Program-made: the position numbers and the translations under genes
Source of the DNA: an uncultured Psychrosphaera sp.
GTDB lineage: Bacteria > Pseudomonadota > Gammaproteobacteria > Enterobacterales > Alteromonadaceae
Length of the DNA: 64,000 nucleotides
Assembly: GCF_947500655.1 (NCBI RefSeq)
Contig: NZ_CANMSK010000001.1
Coordinates: 372,001 to 436,000, forward strand
Reading direction: 5' to 3'
Shown: positions 1-8,321 of the stretch, one piece after another
Layout: every line of letters begins with the position of its first letter
Position numbering within the stretch: the stretch's first letter is position 1
The notes under the pieces: model-generated
Seen by the model: the letters and a program-made list of their open reading frames with translations, nothing else
The model's database searches: none
Told to the model about the DNA's origin: nothing

Positions 1-3
1 CCA

Positions 4-366
4 TTAAAGCTTTTGGTATGCTTTCTGTCCCCAAGACTGTAATGTCCCGTCTACAAAAATTAGCGGCGTACATTCATCTTTGGTGGTTTCACCGTCTGAG
101 TGTTTGTGGCGAGTACGATAAAACAAAACCTGGTATTGTTGGTTATTCTCACTAAATGCTTCGTTAATATTTGGCGTACCCATTTTTGTTTTTACATCTG
201 TTAAACTAGCCCCAACTTCTAGAGCCGTTATATTGGTTTTATTTAACTCCTGTGCTTCTTTCCATTGAGTGTTTGAGTCGTCGTCGTTGCCTACGACTAC
301 TACACAACCGGTTAATGAAAGCGTAAGTGGTAAAGCGATAAGTAATGTTTTAAATGTTTGATTCAT
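4..366 (-). CDS. DUF3192-type lipoprotein
   Basis: About 120 residues. The start is placed at the ATG at 366 because it gives a clean lipoprotein signal: MNQTFK, a hydrophobic stretch, then the lipobox LTGC, followed by a valine run. An upstream in-frame extension exists but has no signal-like character. The mature part resembles the DUF3192 family of marine gammaproteobacteria, a SmpA/OmlA-like fold, with the typical pattern of a 'G-x-S-x-x-D-V-x-x-x-M-G-x-P' turn and a C-terminal 'TPLIFVDGTLQSWG' strand. It is probably anchored in the inner or outer membrane facing the periplasm. Its role is unknown. It stands alone, transcribed towards the window edge, with its stop codon at positions 4-6. 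Confidence 0.75.
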   Translation of the reverse strand: MNQTFKTLLIALPLTLSLTGCVVVVGNDDDSNTQWKEAQELNKTNITALEVGASLTDVKTKMGTPNINEAFSENNQQYQVLFYRTRHKHSDGETTKDECTPLIFVDGTLQSWGQKAYQKL

Positions 367-589
367 AGTTGTCTCGACTTTATTATTTAATAATTGGTAT
401 TTGCTCTTATTTAGCAAAATCGAAACCACAATGTAAGCTCTTGTTATTTAAAGGTTTTAACATAATCAAGCCACGGATGACATTATTCAAATTGTTAAAT
501 AAACAATTAATTAGTGAAATTAACCACTATCTTTATCTTTACATTAGCGACAACAATATTAACTAGCCTAAATAGAAAATTATAAAAAT

Positions 590-865
590 ATGAATACTGC
601 AGAAATAATAAGAATTTGCCAAACGTTAAGCCAGCAAGGCAAAGAGCCATCCATTGCATTAATTAAAAGCCGAGCTGAAAAAGGCACACCGATGCCTGTA
701 TTTATTGCGGGATTGCAACAATGGCGTTCAAATCCAAACGCCACGGTTGTGGTAGAAAAAGACGCTAAAAAAGCAAATACCAAACAAACACTTGAGCAGC
801 GAGTACAAACACTAGAACAAGAAGTCGCTGAGCTAAAAGCCTCGCTTTTAAAGCTTAAAGACTAG
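590..865 (+). CDS. small coiled-coil protein, KfrA_N-like
   Basis: 91 residues. The N-terminal ~50 residues are a short helical domain (EIIRICQTLSQQGKEPSIA), reminiscent of the N-terminal DNA-binding helices of KfrA-type proteins. The C-terminal ~30 residues form an obvious heptad coiled coil (LEQRVQTLEQEVAELKASLL). A soluble, oligomeric, possibly nucleic-acid-binding protein is inferred from this architecture, but I do not recognise a named family with certainty. It lies between the divergent DUF3192 lipoprotein gene and the convergent syd gene, so it is probably monocistronic. Confidence 0.6.
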   Translation: MNTAEIIRICQTLSQQGKEPSIALIKSRAEKGTPMPVFIAGLQQWRSNPNATVVVEKDAKKANTKQTLEQRVQTLEQEVAELKASLLKLKD

Positions 866-905
866 CGCTTTAAATTTATACCAACAAGCCCTGTAACTGA
901 ATAGA

Positions 906-1457
906 TTACAATGGTGAAAGTACTGGCGTACATTGCTGAATAAACTCAGCTAAATTGTCGGTCACTTTTTGATGTGGTTCTTTCCCTACATATTCCAACC
1001 AAACTTCACCACTGTCATTCACCACGACAAGGTTAAGATCGTCTTCATCCGTTAATGCAAAAAACAAAGTTGGCGGCTGTTTCAGCTTTGCTTTCATCAT
1101 CAAATGACCAATAAGATTTTGTTGCAGTCGATCAAAATCATCTTGTGACCAAGGTTGTAAAAACTGTAACGGGCCATCTTTATGTTGTGCATTTATATTA
1201 TCCACATAGTACATGCCAAACAAAGCAGCGTATTGTGCATCTACCTCTATCCCCATAGCTTCACCTACATTATCAAAGCTAGTATTTTTCTTCTGCCTCA
1301 CCGGCTTCCAACAAGTTTTACCATTTTCAGTAAACTCACACTCAGATGGCCATTGTGGATCGGACTCAATTTCTGGATACCCATTTTGCTCAGCCAGAAC
1401 TTGCCATTTACCAATAAAATCTTCCCAAGCTTGATTTAATAACTCAATTTTAGACAT
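906..1457 (-). CDS. syd: SecY-interacting protein Syd
   Basis: 183 residues from the ATG at 1457, which is preceded by GGAAGTGG; a GTG four codons upstream is possible. The protein matches Syd over its whole length: the N-terminal 'AWEDFIGKW' region, the central '[28 protein letters not shown]' region and the '[31 protein letters not shown]' core. Syd is a peripheral inner-membrane protein that binds SecY and is thought to monitor the integrity of the SecYEG translocon. It is divergent from queF with about 65 bp between the starts, a syd-queF arrangement common in gammaproteobacteria. Confidence 0.93.
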   Translation of the reverse strand: MSKIELLNQAWEDFIGKWQVLAEQNGYPEIESDPQWPSECEFTENGKTCWKPVRQKKNTSFDNVGEAMGIEVDAQYAALFGMYYVDNINAQHKDGPLQFLQPWSQDDFDRLQQNLIGHLMMKAKLKQPPTLFFALTDEDDLNLVVVNDSGEVWLEYVGKEPHQKVTDNLAEFIQQCTPVLSPL

Positions 1458-1522
1458 ATCCACTTCCACTTAAATTTATATTCTTTACAATACAGCTATT
1501 CAAACTTGATATTGTTTACCTT

Positions 1523-2371
1523 ATGACTTCGAAGTATACAGAAACTGGCGCGTTAGATGAACTTACTCTTGGCAAACAAACGGCCTACGAGACAAAATAT
1601 AATCCAACCTTGCTACAACCGGTTCCCCGCAGCCTAAATAGAGACGACTTAAACTTAGGTGACACCTTGCCATTTTATGGTCACGACCTATGGACAGGTT
1701 ACGAAGTAAGCTGGTTAAACGCCAAAGGCAAACCCGTGGTCGCCATTGCAGAATTTGTGGTGCCAGCAACCAGCGCTAACTTAATAGAAAGTAAATCTTT
1801 TAAGCTTTATTTAAACAGCTTTAATCAAACCAAGTTTGATAACTGGGATGACGTACAACAAGCCATGGTTAAAGACTTAAGCCAATGTGCCGGTCAAGCC
1901 GTTGACGTTACTTTATTGTCAGTAACACAAGAGTCCCCTTTTCAAGTTACTGCGCTAAATGGCGATAACATTGACGAGTTAGATATTGAAATAGACAACT
2001 ACGACTTTAACAATCAGTTGCTACAGTTGGATGCCGCTAATATAAAAGTGACCGAAGAATTAAACAGTCACCTATTAAAGTCTAATTGCTTAATAACCAG
2101 TCAACCAGATTGGGCAAGTATCGTCATTAGTTACACTGGATTAAAAATTGACCATGAGTCGTTATTGCGTTACTTGATCTCATTTAGAATGCACAACGAA
2201 TTTCATGAGCAATGTGTCGAACGTATATTTACAGACATTAAAGCCTTATGCAATCCAACTGAATTAACCGTTTACGCCCGTTATACGCGCCGTGGCGGAT
2301 TGGATATTAATCCTTACAGGACAACCAATAAGCTGTCTGTACCTCCAAGAATGAGAATGAACCGACAGTAA
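1523..2371 (+). CDS. queF: NADPH-dependent 7-cyano-7-deazaguanine reductase
   Basis: 282 residues, the size of the two-domain (YqcD-type) QueF. It reduces preQ0 to preQ1 with two NADPH in queuosine tRNA-modification synthesis, in the cytoplasm. Visible hallmarks are the N-terminal substrate-binding segment '[16 protein letters not shown]' (residues 87-102), the catalytic cysteine in '[11 protein letters not shown]' (Cys189, with the conserved Asp196), and the C-terminal '[19 protein letters not shown]' and '[13 protein letters not shown]' motifs of the T-fold. I see no preQ1 riboswitch in the 65-bp leader. Confidence 0.97.
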   Translation: MTSKYTETGALDELTLGKQTAYETKYNPTLLQPVPRSLNRDDLNLGDTLPFYGHDLWTGYEVSWLNAKGKPVVAIAEFVVPATSANLIESKSFKLYLNSFNQTKFDNWDDVQQAMVKDLSQCAGQAVDVTLLSVTQESPFQVTALNGDNIDELDIEIDNYDFNNQLLQLDAANIKVTEELNSHLLKSNCLITSQPDWASIVISYTGLKIDHESLLRYLISFRMHNEFHEQCVERIFTDIKALCNPTELTVYARYTRRGGLDINPYRTTNKLSVPPRMRMNRQ

Positions 2372-2498
2372 GGGCTGCAAATATATAAATGTGCGCTTAC
2401 TAAAAAGCCTATATCACGACAAACAGCGCTTGGGTCAACTTGATAACTTAGTTACAATTGCCCCATACGCATCAGTAATCATGTATTAATGGATAGAA

Positions 2499-2891
2499 AT
2501 GAATTTCCCAAAAGATGACACCGGCCAAATATTACAAGATATGGCAAACGCTGAATTTGATTTCAGTGGCGAATACGTAATTGACTTTTTTGCCCTATTT
2601 GACCAAGAAGCCGACGCCGACATTGTGGCTAAGCTTTTTATCGCCAGAATTGAAAACGACGAACCTTTTGTAAAAGTAGAAAGCCGTAAATACGATCACG
2701 GCGGTAACTCAAGCATTGCCATTGAACTGCAAGTATCAAAAGTAATGGAAGTAACGTACGAAAACATTACCGCCTTTGAAAAAGAGTTCAAAAAAATAGC
2801 CGAGAAAAACAAAGGCTATTCTGACGGCTGGGGCGTTTACATGGGTGATGAGAATGAGCCAGAGCCGGAAGAAGAAGATTCTTATACTTAA
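2499..2891 (+). CDS. RraB-family ribonuclease E inhibitor-like
   Basis: 130 residues, acidic, cytosolic. The fold pattern matches the RraB (regulator of ribonuclease activity B) family: an N-terminal beta strand with 'EYVIDFFALFDQEADADIVA', a middle 'HGGNSSIAIELQVSKVMEVTYENI', and the family's closing motif 'KNKGYSDGWGVYMG', followed by an acidic tail (EPEPEEEDSYT). RraB binds RNase E and modulates its endonuclease activity. It follows queF with a 127-bp gap, and its stop is immediately followed by a minisatellite. I am fairly sure of the family; whether this paralogue inhibits RNase E is inference. Confidence 0.75.
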   Translation: MNFPKDDTGQILQDMANAEFDFSGEYVIDFFALFDQEADADIVAKLFIARIENDEPFVKVESRKYDHGGNSSIAIELQVSKVMEVTYENITAFEKEFKKIAEKNKGYSDGWGVYMGDENEPEPEEEDSYT

Positions 2892-2895
2892 GTTT

Positions 2896-2998
2896 AAGCT
2901 ACGAGATTCGAGTGGCGAGTTTCGAGTGGCGAGTTTCGAGTGGCGAGATTTGAGTTGAGAGTTTCGAGTGGCGAGATTCGAGTGGCGAGTTGAGTTTG
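2896..2998. repeat. 14-bp minisatellite
   Basis: Tandem, slightly degenerate copies of the unit CGAGTTTCGAGTGG and its variants (CGAGATTCGAGTGG and others) fill about 100 bp between the RraB-type gene and the radical SAM gene. A shorter stretch of the same unit occurs at 52671-52694. No ORF or terminator is visible inside. Confidence 0.85.
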
Positions 2999-3026
2999 TT
3001 TTGAAAGAGTTAAATTAGGATTAAGC

Positions 3027-3917
3027 ATGTATCCATTAAAATATATTGAGCCTGTATTTCGTCCACCAAGTGAGTGGAAGTCCCTTATTTTACAAGTGAC
3101 CAACGGTTGTTCTTGGAACAATTGCACCTTTTGTGACATGTACACTCAAGAGCAGAAAAAATTCAAACCTAAAAAACTTGAAGAAATAGAACAAGAACTC
3201 AGCGCAATCAAACGCTCAAGCATGCCAGTTCAACGTATTTTCTTGGCTGATGGCGATGCCCTTACATTACCGTTTAGGCGCTTAAAAGAGATTTGTGAAT
3301 TAATAAACCAATACTTCCCAGATATCCAACGTATCTCGTCTTATTGCTTACCAAGAAACCTCACCAATAAAACCGTAGAGCAGCTACAAGCGCTTAAACA
3401 GTTAAAGCTTTCACTGGTCTATATTGGTTGTGAAAGTGGCGATGATAAAGTCCTAGAGCTTATTAAAAAAGGCGAAACCTACGAGTCATCAAAAGTCGCG
3501 TTAGATAAATTACAACAAGCGGGCATTAAACGTTCTGTGATGATCTTAAATGGTTTAGGCGGCAATGAGTTTAGTGAGCAACATGCGATTAACTCAGCTA
3601 AGTTAATGAATGACACTCAACCTGAGTATTTATCCACGTTAGTGGTCTCCTTCCCTCTTGGTCAAGAACGCTTTGCTAAAGAGTTTCCAAACGGCTTTGA
3701 ATTACCTAACCAACTTGGTTTGTTTAAAGAAATGGAAACCTTGTTAACGCACTTAGAACTGGATAAAACCATATTCCGTTCAGACCACGCCTCCAACTAC
3801 TTAGTGTTAAAAGGTATTTTAGGTAAAGACAAAGAAGCTTTATTGAGCCAAGTACAAGCGGCGATTAATACACCGAATATGATACCGCTTAGGGAAGAAT
3901 GGCAAAGGGGGTTGTAA
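3027..3917 (+). CDS. radical SAM protein with CX4CX2C cluster motif
   Basis: 296 residues. The N-terminus 'FRPPSEWKSLILQVTNGCSWNNCTFCDMY' (residues 11-39) carries the [4Fe-4S]/SAM cysteines as C-x4-C-x2-C rather than the canonical C-x3-C-x2-C. It is followed by 'RIFLADGDAL' (beta-2), 'SLVYIGCESGDDKVLELIKKG' (beta-4, the usual GxESG motif) and 'VMILNGLGG'. The TIM-barrel order is that of a COG1032-like radical SAM domain without an attached B12 or auxiliary-cluster domain. Substrate unknown. It starts 20-30 bp after the minisatellite and ends just before a hairpin at 3923. Confidence 0.85.
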   Translation: MYPLKYIEPVFRPPSEWKSLILQVTNGCSWNNCTFCDMYTQEQKKFKPKKLEEIEQELSAIKRSSMPVQRIFLADGDALTLPFRRLKEICELINQYFPDIQRISSYCLPRNLTNKTVEQLQALKQLKLSLVYIGCESGDDKVLELIKKGETYESSKVALDKLQQAGIKRSVMILNGLGGNEFSEQHAINSAKLMNDTQPEYLSTLVVSFPLGQERFAKEFPNGFELPNQLGLFKEMETLLTHLELDKTIFRSDHASNYLVLKGILGKDKEALLSQVQAAINTPNMIPLREEWQRGL

Positions 3918-3922
3918 CTTTT

Positions 3923-3952
3923 AGGCCAAAAAGTGGGTGGCTTTTTTGGCCT
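3923..3952 (+). terminator. hairpin after radical SAM gene
   Basis: AGGCCAAAAAG and CTTTTTTGGCCT pair around a 7-nt loop directly after the stop codon. The T-run lies within the 3' arm rather than after it, so this is a plausible but not ideal intrinsic terminator. Confidence 0.5.
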
Positions 3953-3989
3953 GTCGGCCAGTGGTTTGGTGTTAATTGTTAAGCCCTAA

Positions 3990-4290
3990 TCTATTCTGAA
4001 AGTTCTTATTTCACCTGCGGCGCAGCTTGTCAGTTCCCGACACAACCTAAGCTGGCGCCTGCTTAATTCCATATTTTAAAAGATAAAAGACTGTTTCACC
4101 TGCGGCGGTCACCAAGTAAACTTCCCTGTATTGATGACATCCCATCATCCCTGATGTGGTAGGTTGTCAGTTCCCGACACAACCTAAGCGAGTACATCCA
4201 TGTACTCGACAATACCTTTTTGCAATAGCCAAAAAGGCTGCACTTGAATTCTTTTAATATGATTACTGTTAAATTGTATTTGTGTGGACT
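3990..4290. repeat. intergenic dispersed-repeat block
   Basis: No gene is visible. A 26-bp sequence beginning TTGTCAGTTCCCGACACAAC occurs twice in direct orientation, at 4027-4052 and 4164-4189, each time with an imperfect inverted repeat (GGTTGT/ACAACC). The stretch 4105-4160, containing CTGTATTGATGACATCCC, reappears in inverted orientation near 61355-61385. These look like dispersed non-coding elements of this genome. Confidence 0.7.
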
Positions 4291-4291
4291 T

Positions 4292-4525
4292 TAAGGTTTC
4301 GCCTCTCGGCGACCATACCTTTTTTCAACAGCCAAAAAAGGTAGGCGAAAAAGGCCGCTTCCAACAAAATCTAATACTTTATTAAATAGTTATTTTTGTT
4401 TACAAAAAAGGGCTAGAAAATCGTCCCTGACAACCAGCCCTTTCTCAGCATCCCGGCTTCGAATTTTATAAAAAATAATATTTAACAAAGTGATTTTGTG
4501 ATGGAGGGGTAAAGCGGAGCAAAAG
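4292..4525 (+). repeat. left copy of GTTTCGCCTCTCGGCG repeat
   Basis: The first 68 bp (4292-4359) are identical to 6833-6900. They contain two hairpins: AGGTTTCGCCT-type, and the perfect TACCTTTTTT/AAAAAAGGTA stem. The remainder, up to the 'gatggaggggtaaagcgga' segment, is a diverged version of 6901-7070. An inverted third copy lies at 61012-61257. No ORF of note is inside. Confidence 0.8.
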
Positions 4526-4526
4526 C

Positions 4527-4559
4527 AAAAAGCCTATTAGCTGACGCTAATAGGCTTTT
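4527..4559 (-). terminator. terminator downstream of KAP ATPase gene
   Basis: A strong hairpin with arms AAAAGCCTATTAGC and GCTAATAGGCTTTT around TGAC. It is bidirectional by sequence, but on the minus strand it lies 40 bp after the KAP gene stop. Confidence 0.8.
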
Positions 4560-4600
4560 AATTGTTAAATTCAAACGTAATAAATTATGTGCTTAATTTA

Positions 4601-6430
4601 TTACTCGCTCTGTTTTGTTTGCAATCTTTCTTTCATTCTATTGTTTATTTTTTCCAAAACTTCATAAAGATTCGTAAGAGCTCCTTTCTTTAAACTTGGT
4701 TCCAAGCCCTTAATTTCCTCTGAAAGTAATTTAGTAGTCTCTACTAAGATTTTATGCTCAGTATTCAAAAAATCTTCAATATTACTAAAATTATATTTAT
4801 TGCCCATGTACAGAAAAAAATCAGCAATATCTTTTGCAGTCCAATCAGTAAAAATACTTACTAGCTCAGTTGCTTCAAAGTTATGTAAAAAAGGTTTATG
4901 TTCATACTTATCATATAAGTCTTGAACTATTGATCCGAATGATTTTTTAAATGATTCAATAAAATCTGCTTGTTCACCGTATTTAAGCTTACTTTGAAAC
5001 TCAGCCTTTTTTTCAGCTCTTAACTTAACAATATCTTCATTAGCAAGAGATCCCATCCAGTGAAGATCCTTAACACTTTCTATGTCAAAACGTTCAAATT
5101 TAACATCTTTGCAAATCTCTAGGATTTTGTCTTTTGTTAAAGGACTTGTTATAAACTCTTCTTCTATGAATGAAAGTAAAAAATCAGAGTAATTAAAAAA
5201 CTTTATAAAATTAATATCGGCAGTTGAATTAAGGTAATTAACCATGTCTTCAACACCTTGTTCAAACGCATTCGGTTCCATTCTAAAGCGTAATTCATAA
5301 TTAATAACTCTATCTAAAAGAGTAGTTGTTATGGGTAAGTTTAAAGCTTCAACTATATTTTCCTCAGTGAATTTATCTATTCCCTCACAACAGAAATCGA
5401 CTAAATATATGTAGCCAGATAGGTTGAATAAAATGTCATCCAACCTTGCTTTTCTTAACCTTTCTTTTTTAACAGTTTCAGACTCTTCTTCGGACTTGCC
5501 ATCAAAAATATCAGTCGTTGGAATCTTGCCATATAGTCCAGAACTATTTAAATTTTGTTTGATTTCTTCGACAGAGTAATTATCTTCGTAATATGCATAA
5601 CAAATTTTTACTATCGCTTTTAAAATATTAGCATTGGCAATTTCTAGGCTGATATTTTCAATTTTAATGAACTTTTTCTGTAATTGTTCAAATTTACGTA
5701 ATGCTCTTTTTAAGACTCTAATATTTGCTAAATTAATGTCTTTAGATATGTTTAATACTTGAACTAGATGTGTATCCAACCGAGATGTTAATAAATTTGG
5801 ATAATCCGTTTTTAAAAATTCAACGATTTGTTTTGGGTTGTATGCAATGGTTATTGTGTCATGGAAGGTTTTTTCTAAATCGGCTTTTGCATCAATTTTT
5901 TCAGAATTAGCAATGACTAAAATTTTAACATTGTTTTTTTTGTCTACTAGGTTAAAGCACTCACCTAAAATATTTTTTATCGTTTCAGGGTTAGATACTC
6001 TTTCTAAATCATCAAAAATAAAAACTTTGTTCGATAAGTTTGAATAAAGACTGTATTTATAAGCCCCTGAGATACCCTTTAATAAAGCGCCAATACCTTT
6101 TTCCGACTGGTTTATACCGGTAGCATCAGCGATCTTTATAAGGTTATCCGTTAATTTTTTCGTATCCTCTGTACCTGACAAACACACAGAAATTACCCTA
6201 TCTCTAAAATCCTCAATATTAGAAACTCCATACAGTGACATCATATGGCATGACGAACTTGAGTATTTTTTATTTAAATGAGGAAATAATTCGTTGTAAA
6301 CATAATGTGTTTTACCACTTCCCCATTTCCCATCAACTAAAACCATTGGTGGAAATGAATTATCTTCAAATAATTCAACAACTCTTTTTTTACCAAAATC
6401 TATAGAGTTAACTTGAGAACCTTCTGACAT
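4601..6430 (-). CDS. KAP-type P-loop NTPase
   Basis: 609 residues. The N-terminal NTPase domain has a Walker A motif DGKWGSGKTH (residues 33-42) and a Walker B motif KVFIFDDLERV (135-145). The latter is typical of KAP-family ATPases, which use 'DDLDR/DDLER'. The sensor-like 'KILVIANSEKI' follows at about 170. The C-terminal 400 residues are helical and charged with no domain I recognise. There is no clear pair of transmembrane helices inside the ATPase domain, so this is a soluble KAP variant. KAP ATPases occur in membrane-associated complexes and in several phage-defence loci; a defence role here is inference from the isolated, repeat-flanked position. It is a single gene with its own terminator, between identical 68-bp direct repeats. 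Confidence 0.8.
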   Translation of the reverse strand: MSEGSQVNSIDFGKKRVVELFEDNSFPPMVLVDGKWGSGKTHYVYNELFPHLNKKYSSSSCHMMSLYGVSNIEDFRDRVISVCLSGTEDTKKLTDNLIKIADATGINQSEKGIGALLKGISGAYKYSLYSNLSNKVFIFDDLERVSNPETIKNILGECFNLVDKKNNVKILVIANSEKIDAKADLEKTFHDTITIAYNPKQIVEFLKTDYPNLLTSRLDTHLVQVLNISKDINLANIRVLKRALRKFEQLQKKFIKIENISLEIANANILKAIVKICYAYYEDNYSVEEIKQNLNSSGLYGKIPTTDIFDGKSEEESETVKKERLRKARLDDILFNLSGYIYLVDFCCEGIDKFTEENIVEALNLPITTTLLDRVINYELRFRMEPNAFEQGVEDMVNYLNSTADINFIKFFNYSDFLLSFIEEEFITSPLTKDKILEICKDVKFERFDIESVKDLHWMGSLANEDIVKLRAEKKAEFQSKLKYGEQADFIESFKKSFGSIVQDLYDKYEHKPFLHNFEATELVSIFTDWTAKDIADFFLYMGNKYNFSNIEDFLNTEHKILVETTKLLSEEIKGLEPSLKKGALTNLYEVLEKINNRMKERLQTKQSE

Positions 6431-6544
6431 TTTATCATCCTTGTTACGTTTACGAATAACCGACTGACAAACATCGTTGAACTACTTTTTAAGTAATAAT
6501 TTAGATATTCTAGTCATCATTATTCATTATTATTTGTATTTAAA

Positions 6545-6780
6545 GTGGGCACCCACTCTAATTTGCTAAAACATTGAAGTCAATTTGAGTTCAGCTCAAG
6601 ATTTTGCTTTTATTATTGGAAGAAGGAAGCATTCGAATGATTGTTTTTTTTAAGTGATTAACTTACGATTCGTAGGCTCTTTATTCAAATTAAATATTTT
6701 ACTGATTTATATGTTTTTTTGTGGGGATAGGTCAGACTCTGACCTGTTTTATTCTTTAATTTAACCCTGACCCCTTTTAC
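6545..6780 (+). repeat. ~235-bp dispersed repeat B, copy 1
   Basis: Starts with GTGGGCACCCACTCTAATTT and ends after the palindrome GGTCAGACTCTGACC and an AT-rich tail. It is nearly identical (a handful of differences) to 8838-9090, and the first ~70 bp recur at 20133-20202. No ORF is inside. The terminal palindrome resembles short palindromes found near Y1-type transposases, but no transposase is present; that comparison is inference. Confidence 0.85.
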
Positions 6781-6832
6781 TTCTTTATTCTTATATTGAG
6801 CATTAGTTTTAATATAGTGATCCTATGTACGC

Positions 6833-7070
6833 TAAGGTTTCGCCTCTCGGCGACCATACCTTTTTTCAACAGCCAAAAAAGGTAGGCGAAAAAGGCCGCT
6901 CCTAACCAATATTCTATTTTTCAATAAAACTAAGTTTTATCTTCCAAGACGGGATGAACATTCGTCCCTGAACACCATCCCTTATTCGACGTCCTGTCTC
7001 ATACTTTCGAAAACTTATTTTATTTCAGGAATATTTAGATGGAGAGGTAAAGCAGAGCTAAAAGCAAAAG
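6833..7070 (+). repeat. right copy of GTTTCGCCTCTCGGCG repeat
   Basis: 6833-6900 is identical to 4292-4359 and in the same orientation. Together the two copies bracket the KAP ATPase gene and repeat B. The rest (6901-7070), with the inverted element around GACGGGATG and CGTCCCTG and a 'gatggagaggtaaagcagagc' end, matches the inverted copy at 61012-61200 closely. Confidence 0.85.
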
Positions 7071-7161
7071 CTGGGCGAATATAGCGGTTAGCCAGCAACA
7101 ATTGACTTATGTGTTTTATCGAATTAGATTGGATGTCCACGTTATCGTATATTTTAGGCAT

Positions 7162-7185
7162 AAAAAAAGGAGCTTATTAGCTCCT
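7162..7185 (-). terminator. intrinsic terminator
   Basis: The hairpin AGGAGCT/AGCTCCT with a 4-nt loop is followed on the minus strand by seven T residues, 20 bp after the stop of the small gene at 7206. Confidence 0.75.
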
Positions 7186-7205
7186 CTATCACTCATTAGT
7201 AGCAA

Positions 7206-7385
7206 CTAACAAGCTTCCTTACGTGATTCTTGCCAAGGATACTGTTTTGCTATATGAGGGTTTTCTGCTTCAATCTTAGTCATTAGATCACCATTAATTC
7301 CAAATAAATTTAAAGCTGTATTACCAGTTTCAATCAAATTTAATAATGTTTTTTCAAATGAAATTGTTTGTGCGTTCATAGTCAT
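7206..7385 (-). CDS. small hypothetical protein
   Basis: 59 residues from the ATG at 7385, which has a good ribosome-binding site (AAGGGG, 6 nt spacing). Upstream in-frame codons lack such a site. No signal peptide, membrane segment or known domain is seen (MTMNAQTISFEKTLLNLIET, ending QESRKEAC). A clean terminator follows. It lies downstream of the GNAT-like gene on the same strand with an ~80-bp gap and may be cotranscribed with it. Confidence 0.45.
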   Translation of the reverse strand: MTMNAQTISFEKTLLNLIETGNTALNLFGINGDLMTKIEAENPHIAKQYPWQESRKEAC

Positions 7386-7467
7386 GTGTAACCCCTTTTT
7401 TAAATATCCTTGATAACTATATGTAGTTATCAAACAATATCAGATAAAAGTCAAATAATTTGACTTT

Positions 7468-8010
7468 TTATTTTTCATGCAAATTCAACACCATACCTTC
7501 AGATCTTGTAGTGTAACTTGCATCATATTCAAATCCCATATCTACAAAATTAGAGATTGTAGATGGTACGGGATTTATTTGTACAATTTTATCAACAACC
7601 ATACTTGTATCGGCTGTTTCAAGACAAATCTTTAATGCGGACAGTATATCAATTATCAACCGAATCCAACCACATTTATCAAAAAAAGTGTAAAAATTTG
7701 ATACCTCTGTGTAAAATATTTCGAAGGCGCAAGTGTCAGGATCTATTCGTCCTAATACATAACCAACAGGCAAGTTGTTGGTATATATAGCGAACTTTAA
7801 CGGAGATTCCCCCTCCATATACATAGCATCTGAACCAGAAACCTCTGCATCCCAATTAAAATGTTTTTTATTTTTAAGTGTTGATAAATCATTTAATACT
7901 AAATTGGTGCAGTAACAAATTTTGAAATTATACTTTGCAAATGTTGGGTGCTTATCCAAATAAGCTTGAATAGCAGGGTAAGCATCGTTTTGAAATTTTA
8001 CTAAGTCCAC
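7468..8010 (-). CDS. GNAT-fold acyltransferase-like protein
   Basis: 180 residues starting with GTG (AAAGGGATG is the ribosome-binding site). The middle 'FAIYTNNLPVGYVLGRIDPDTCAFEIFYTEVSN' and the end 'VQINPVPSTISNFVDMGFEYDASY' look like the beta4-beta5 and beta6-beta7 segments of a GNAT fold: substrate strand, then a 'NP..s...f..mGF' motif. The classical R/Q-x-x-G-x-G/A acetyl-CoA loop is not evident, so activity is uncertain. It sits at the edge of the cassette-like region, opposite in orientation to the cassettes. Confidence 0.5.
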   Translation of the reverse strand: MDLVKFQNDAYPAIQAYLDKHPTFAKYNFKICYCTNLVLNDLSTLKNKKHFNWDAEVSGSDAMYMEGESPLKFAIYTNNLPVGYVLGRIDPDTCAFEIFYTEVSNFYTFFDKCGWIRLIIDILSALKICLETADTSMVVDKIVQINPVPSTISNFVDMGFEYDASYTTRSEGMVLNLHEK

Positions 8011-8100
8011 AAATCATCCCTTTTTCGTTTTCATGCATTATACCTAGATTGTATATAAAAGATACTATACATTCATACAGTTTAATTTTATCACCAAAAT

Positions 8101-8315
8101 AAAACGGATCAGGGTTATTTTAAATCTGTCAGTCATAGCTCGAATATGTAATAGCTCGTTTTCTCCAAAACAAAAAACGTTTGTTTATGCATAAATCAGC
8201 TGCTAAGTTATTACTGTTCTTATAATTTATAATAAATAAAAAAGTTTATTAGCGGAATAAAACCACCTGTGGATAACTTCCTTTAACAGGAGTTCGCGCT
8301 AATACGCTGTTAGGT
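8101..8315 (+). repeat. 215-bp cassette repeat, copy A
   Basis: Begins AAAACGGATCAGGGTTATTT and ends in the core site GTTAGGT (8309-8315). Internal features are conserved in all copies: a duplicated ATGGCTCG-like octamer, the hairpin AAACAAA/TTTGTTT, the AT-rich TATAATTTATAATAA, and a 3' imperfect hairpin TTATTAGCGGAAT/ATTCGCGCTAATAA (a one-base bulge, partly degraded in this copy). The DUF695 gene starts 7 bp after the core. Confidence 0.85.
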
Positions 8316-8321
8316 GTCATT

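Noticed and set aside
369..566. 65-residue plus-strand frame between the first two genes
   Set aside because: AT-rich and low-complexity, no ribosome-binding site.
6720..6780. Insertion sequence with transposase
   Set aside because: The palindrome GGTCAGACTCTGACC suggested one, but no transposase frame, intact or broken, is nearby.
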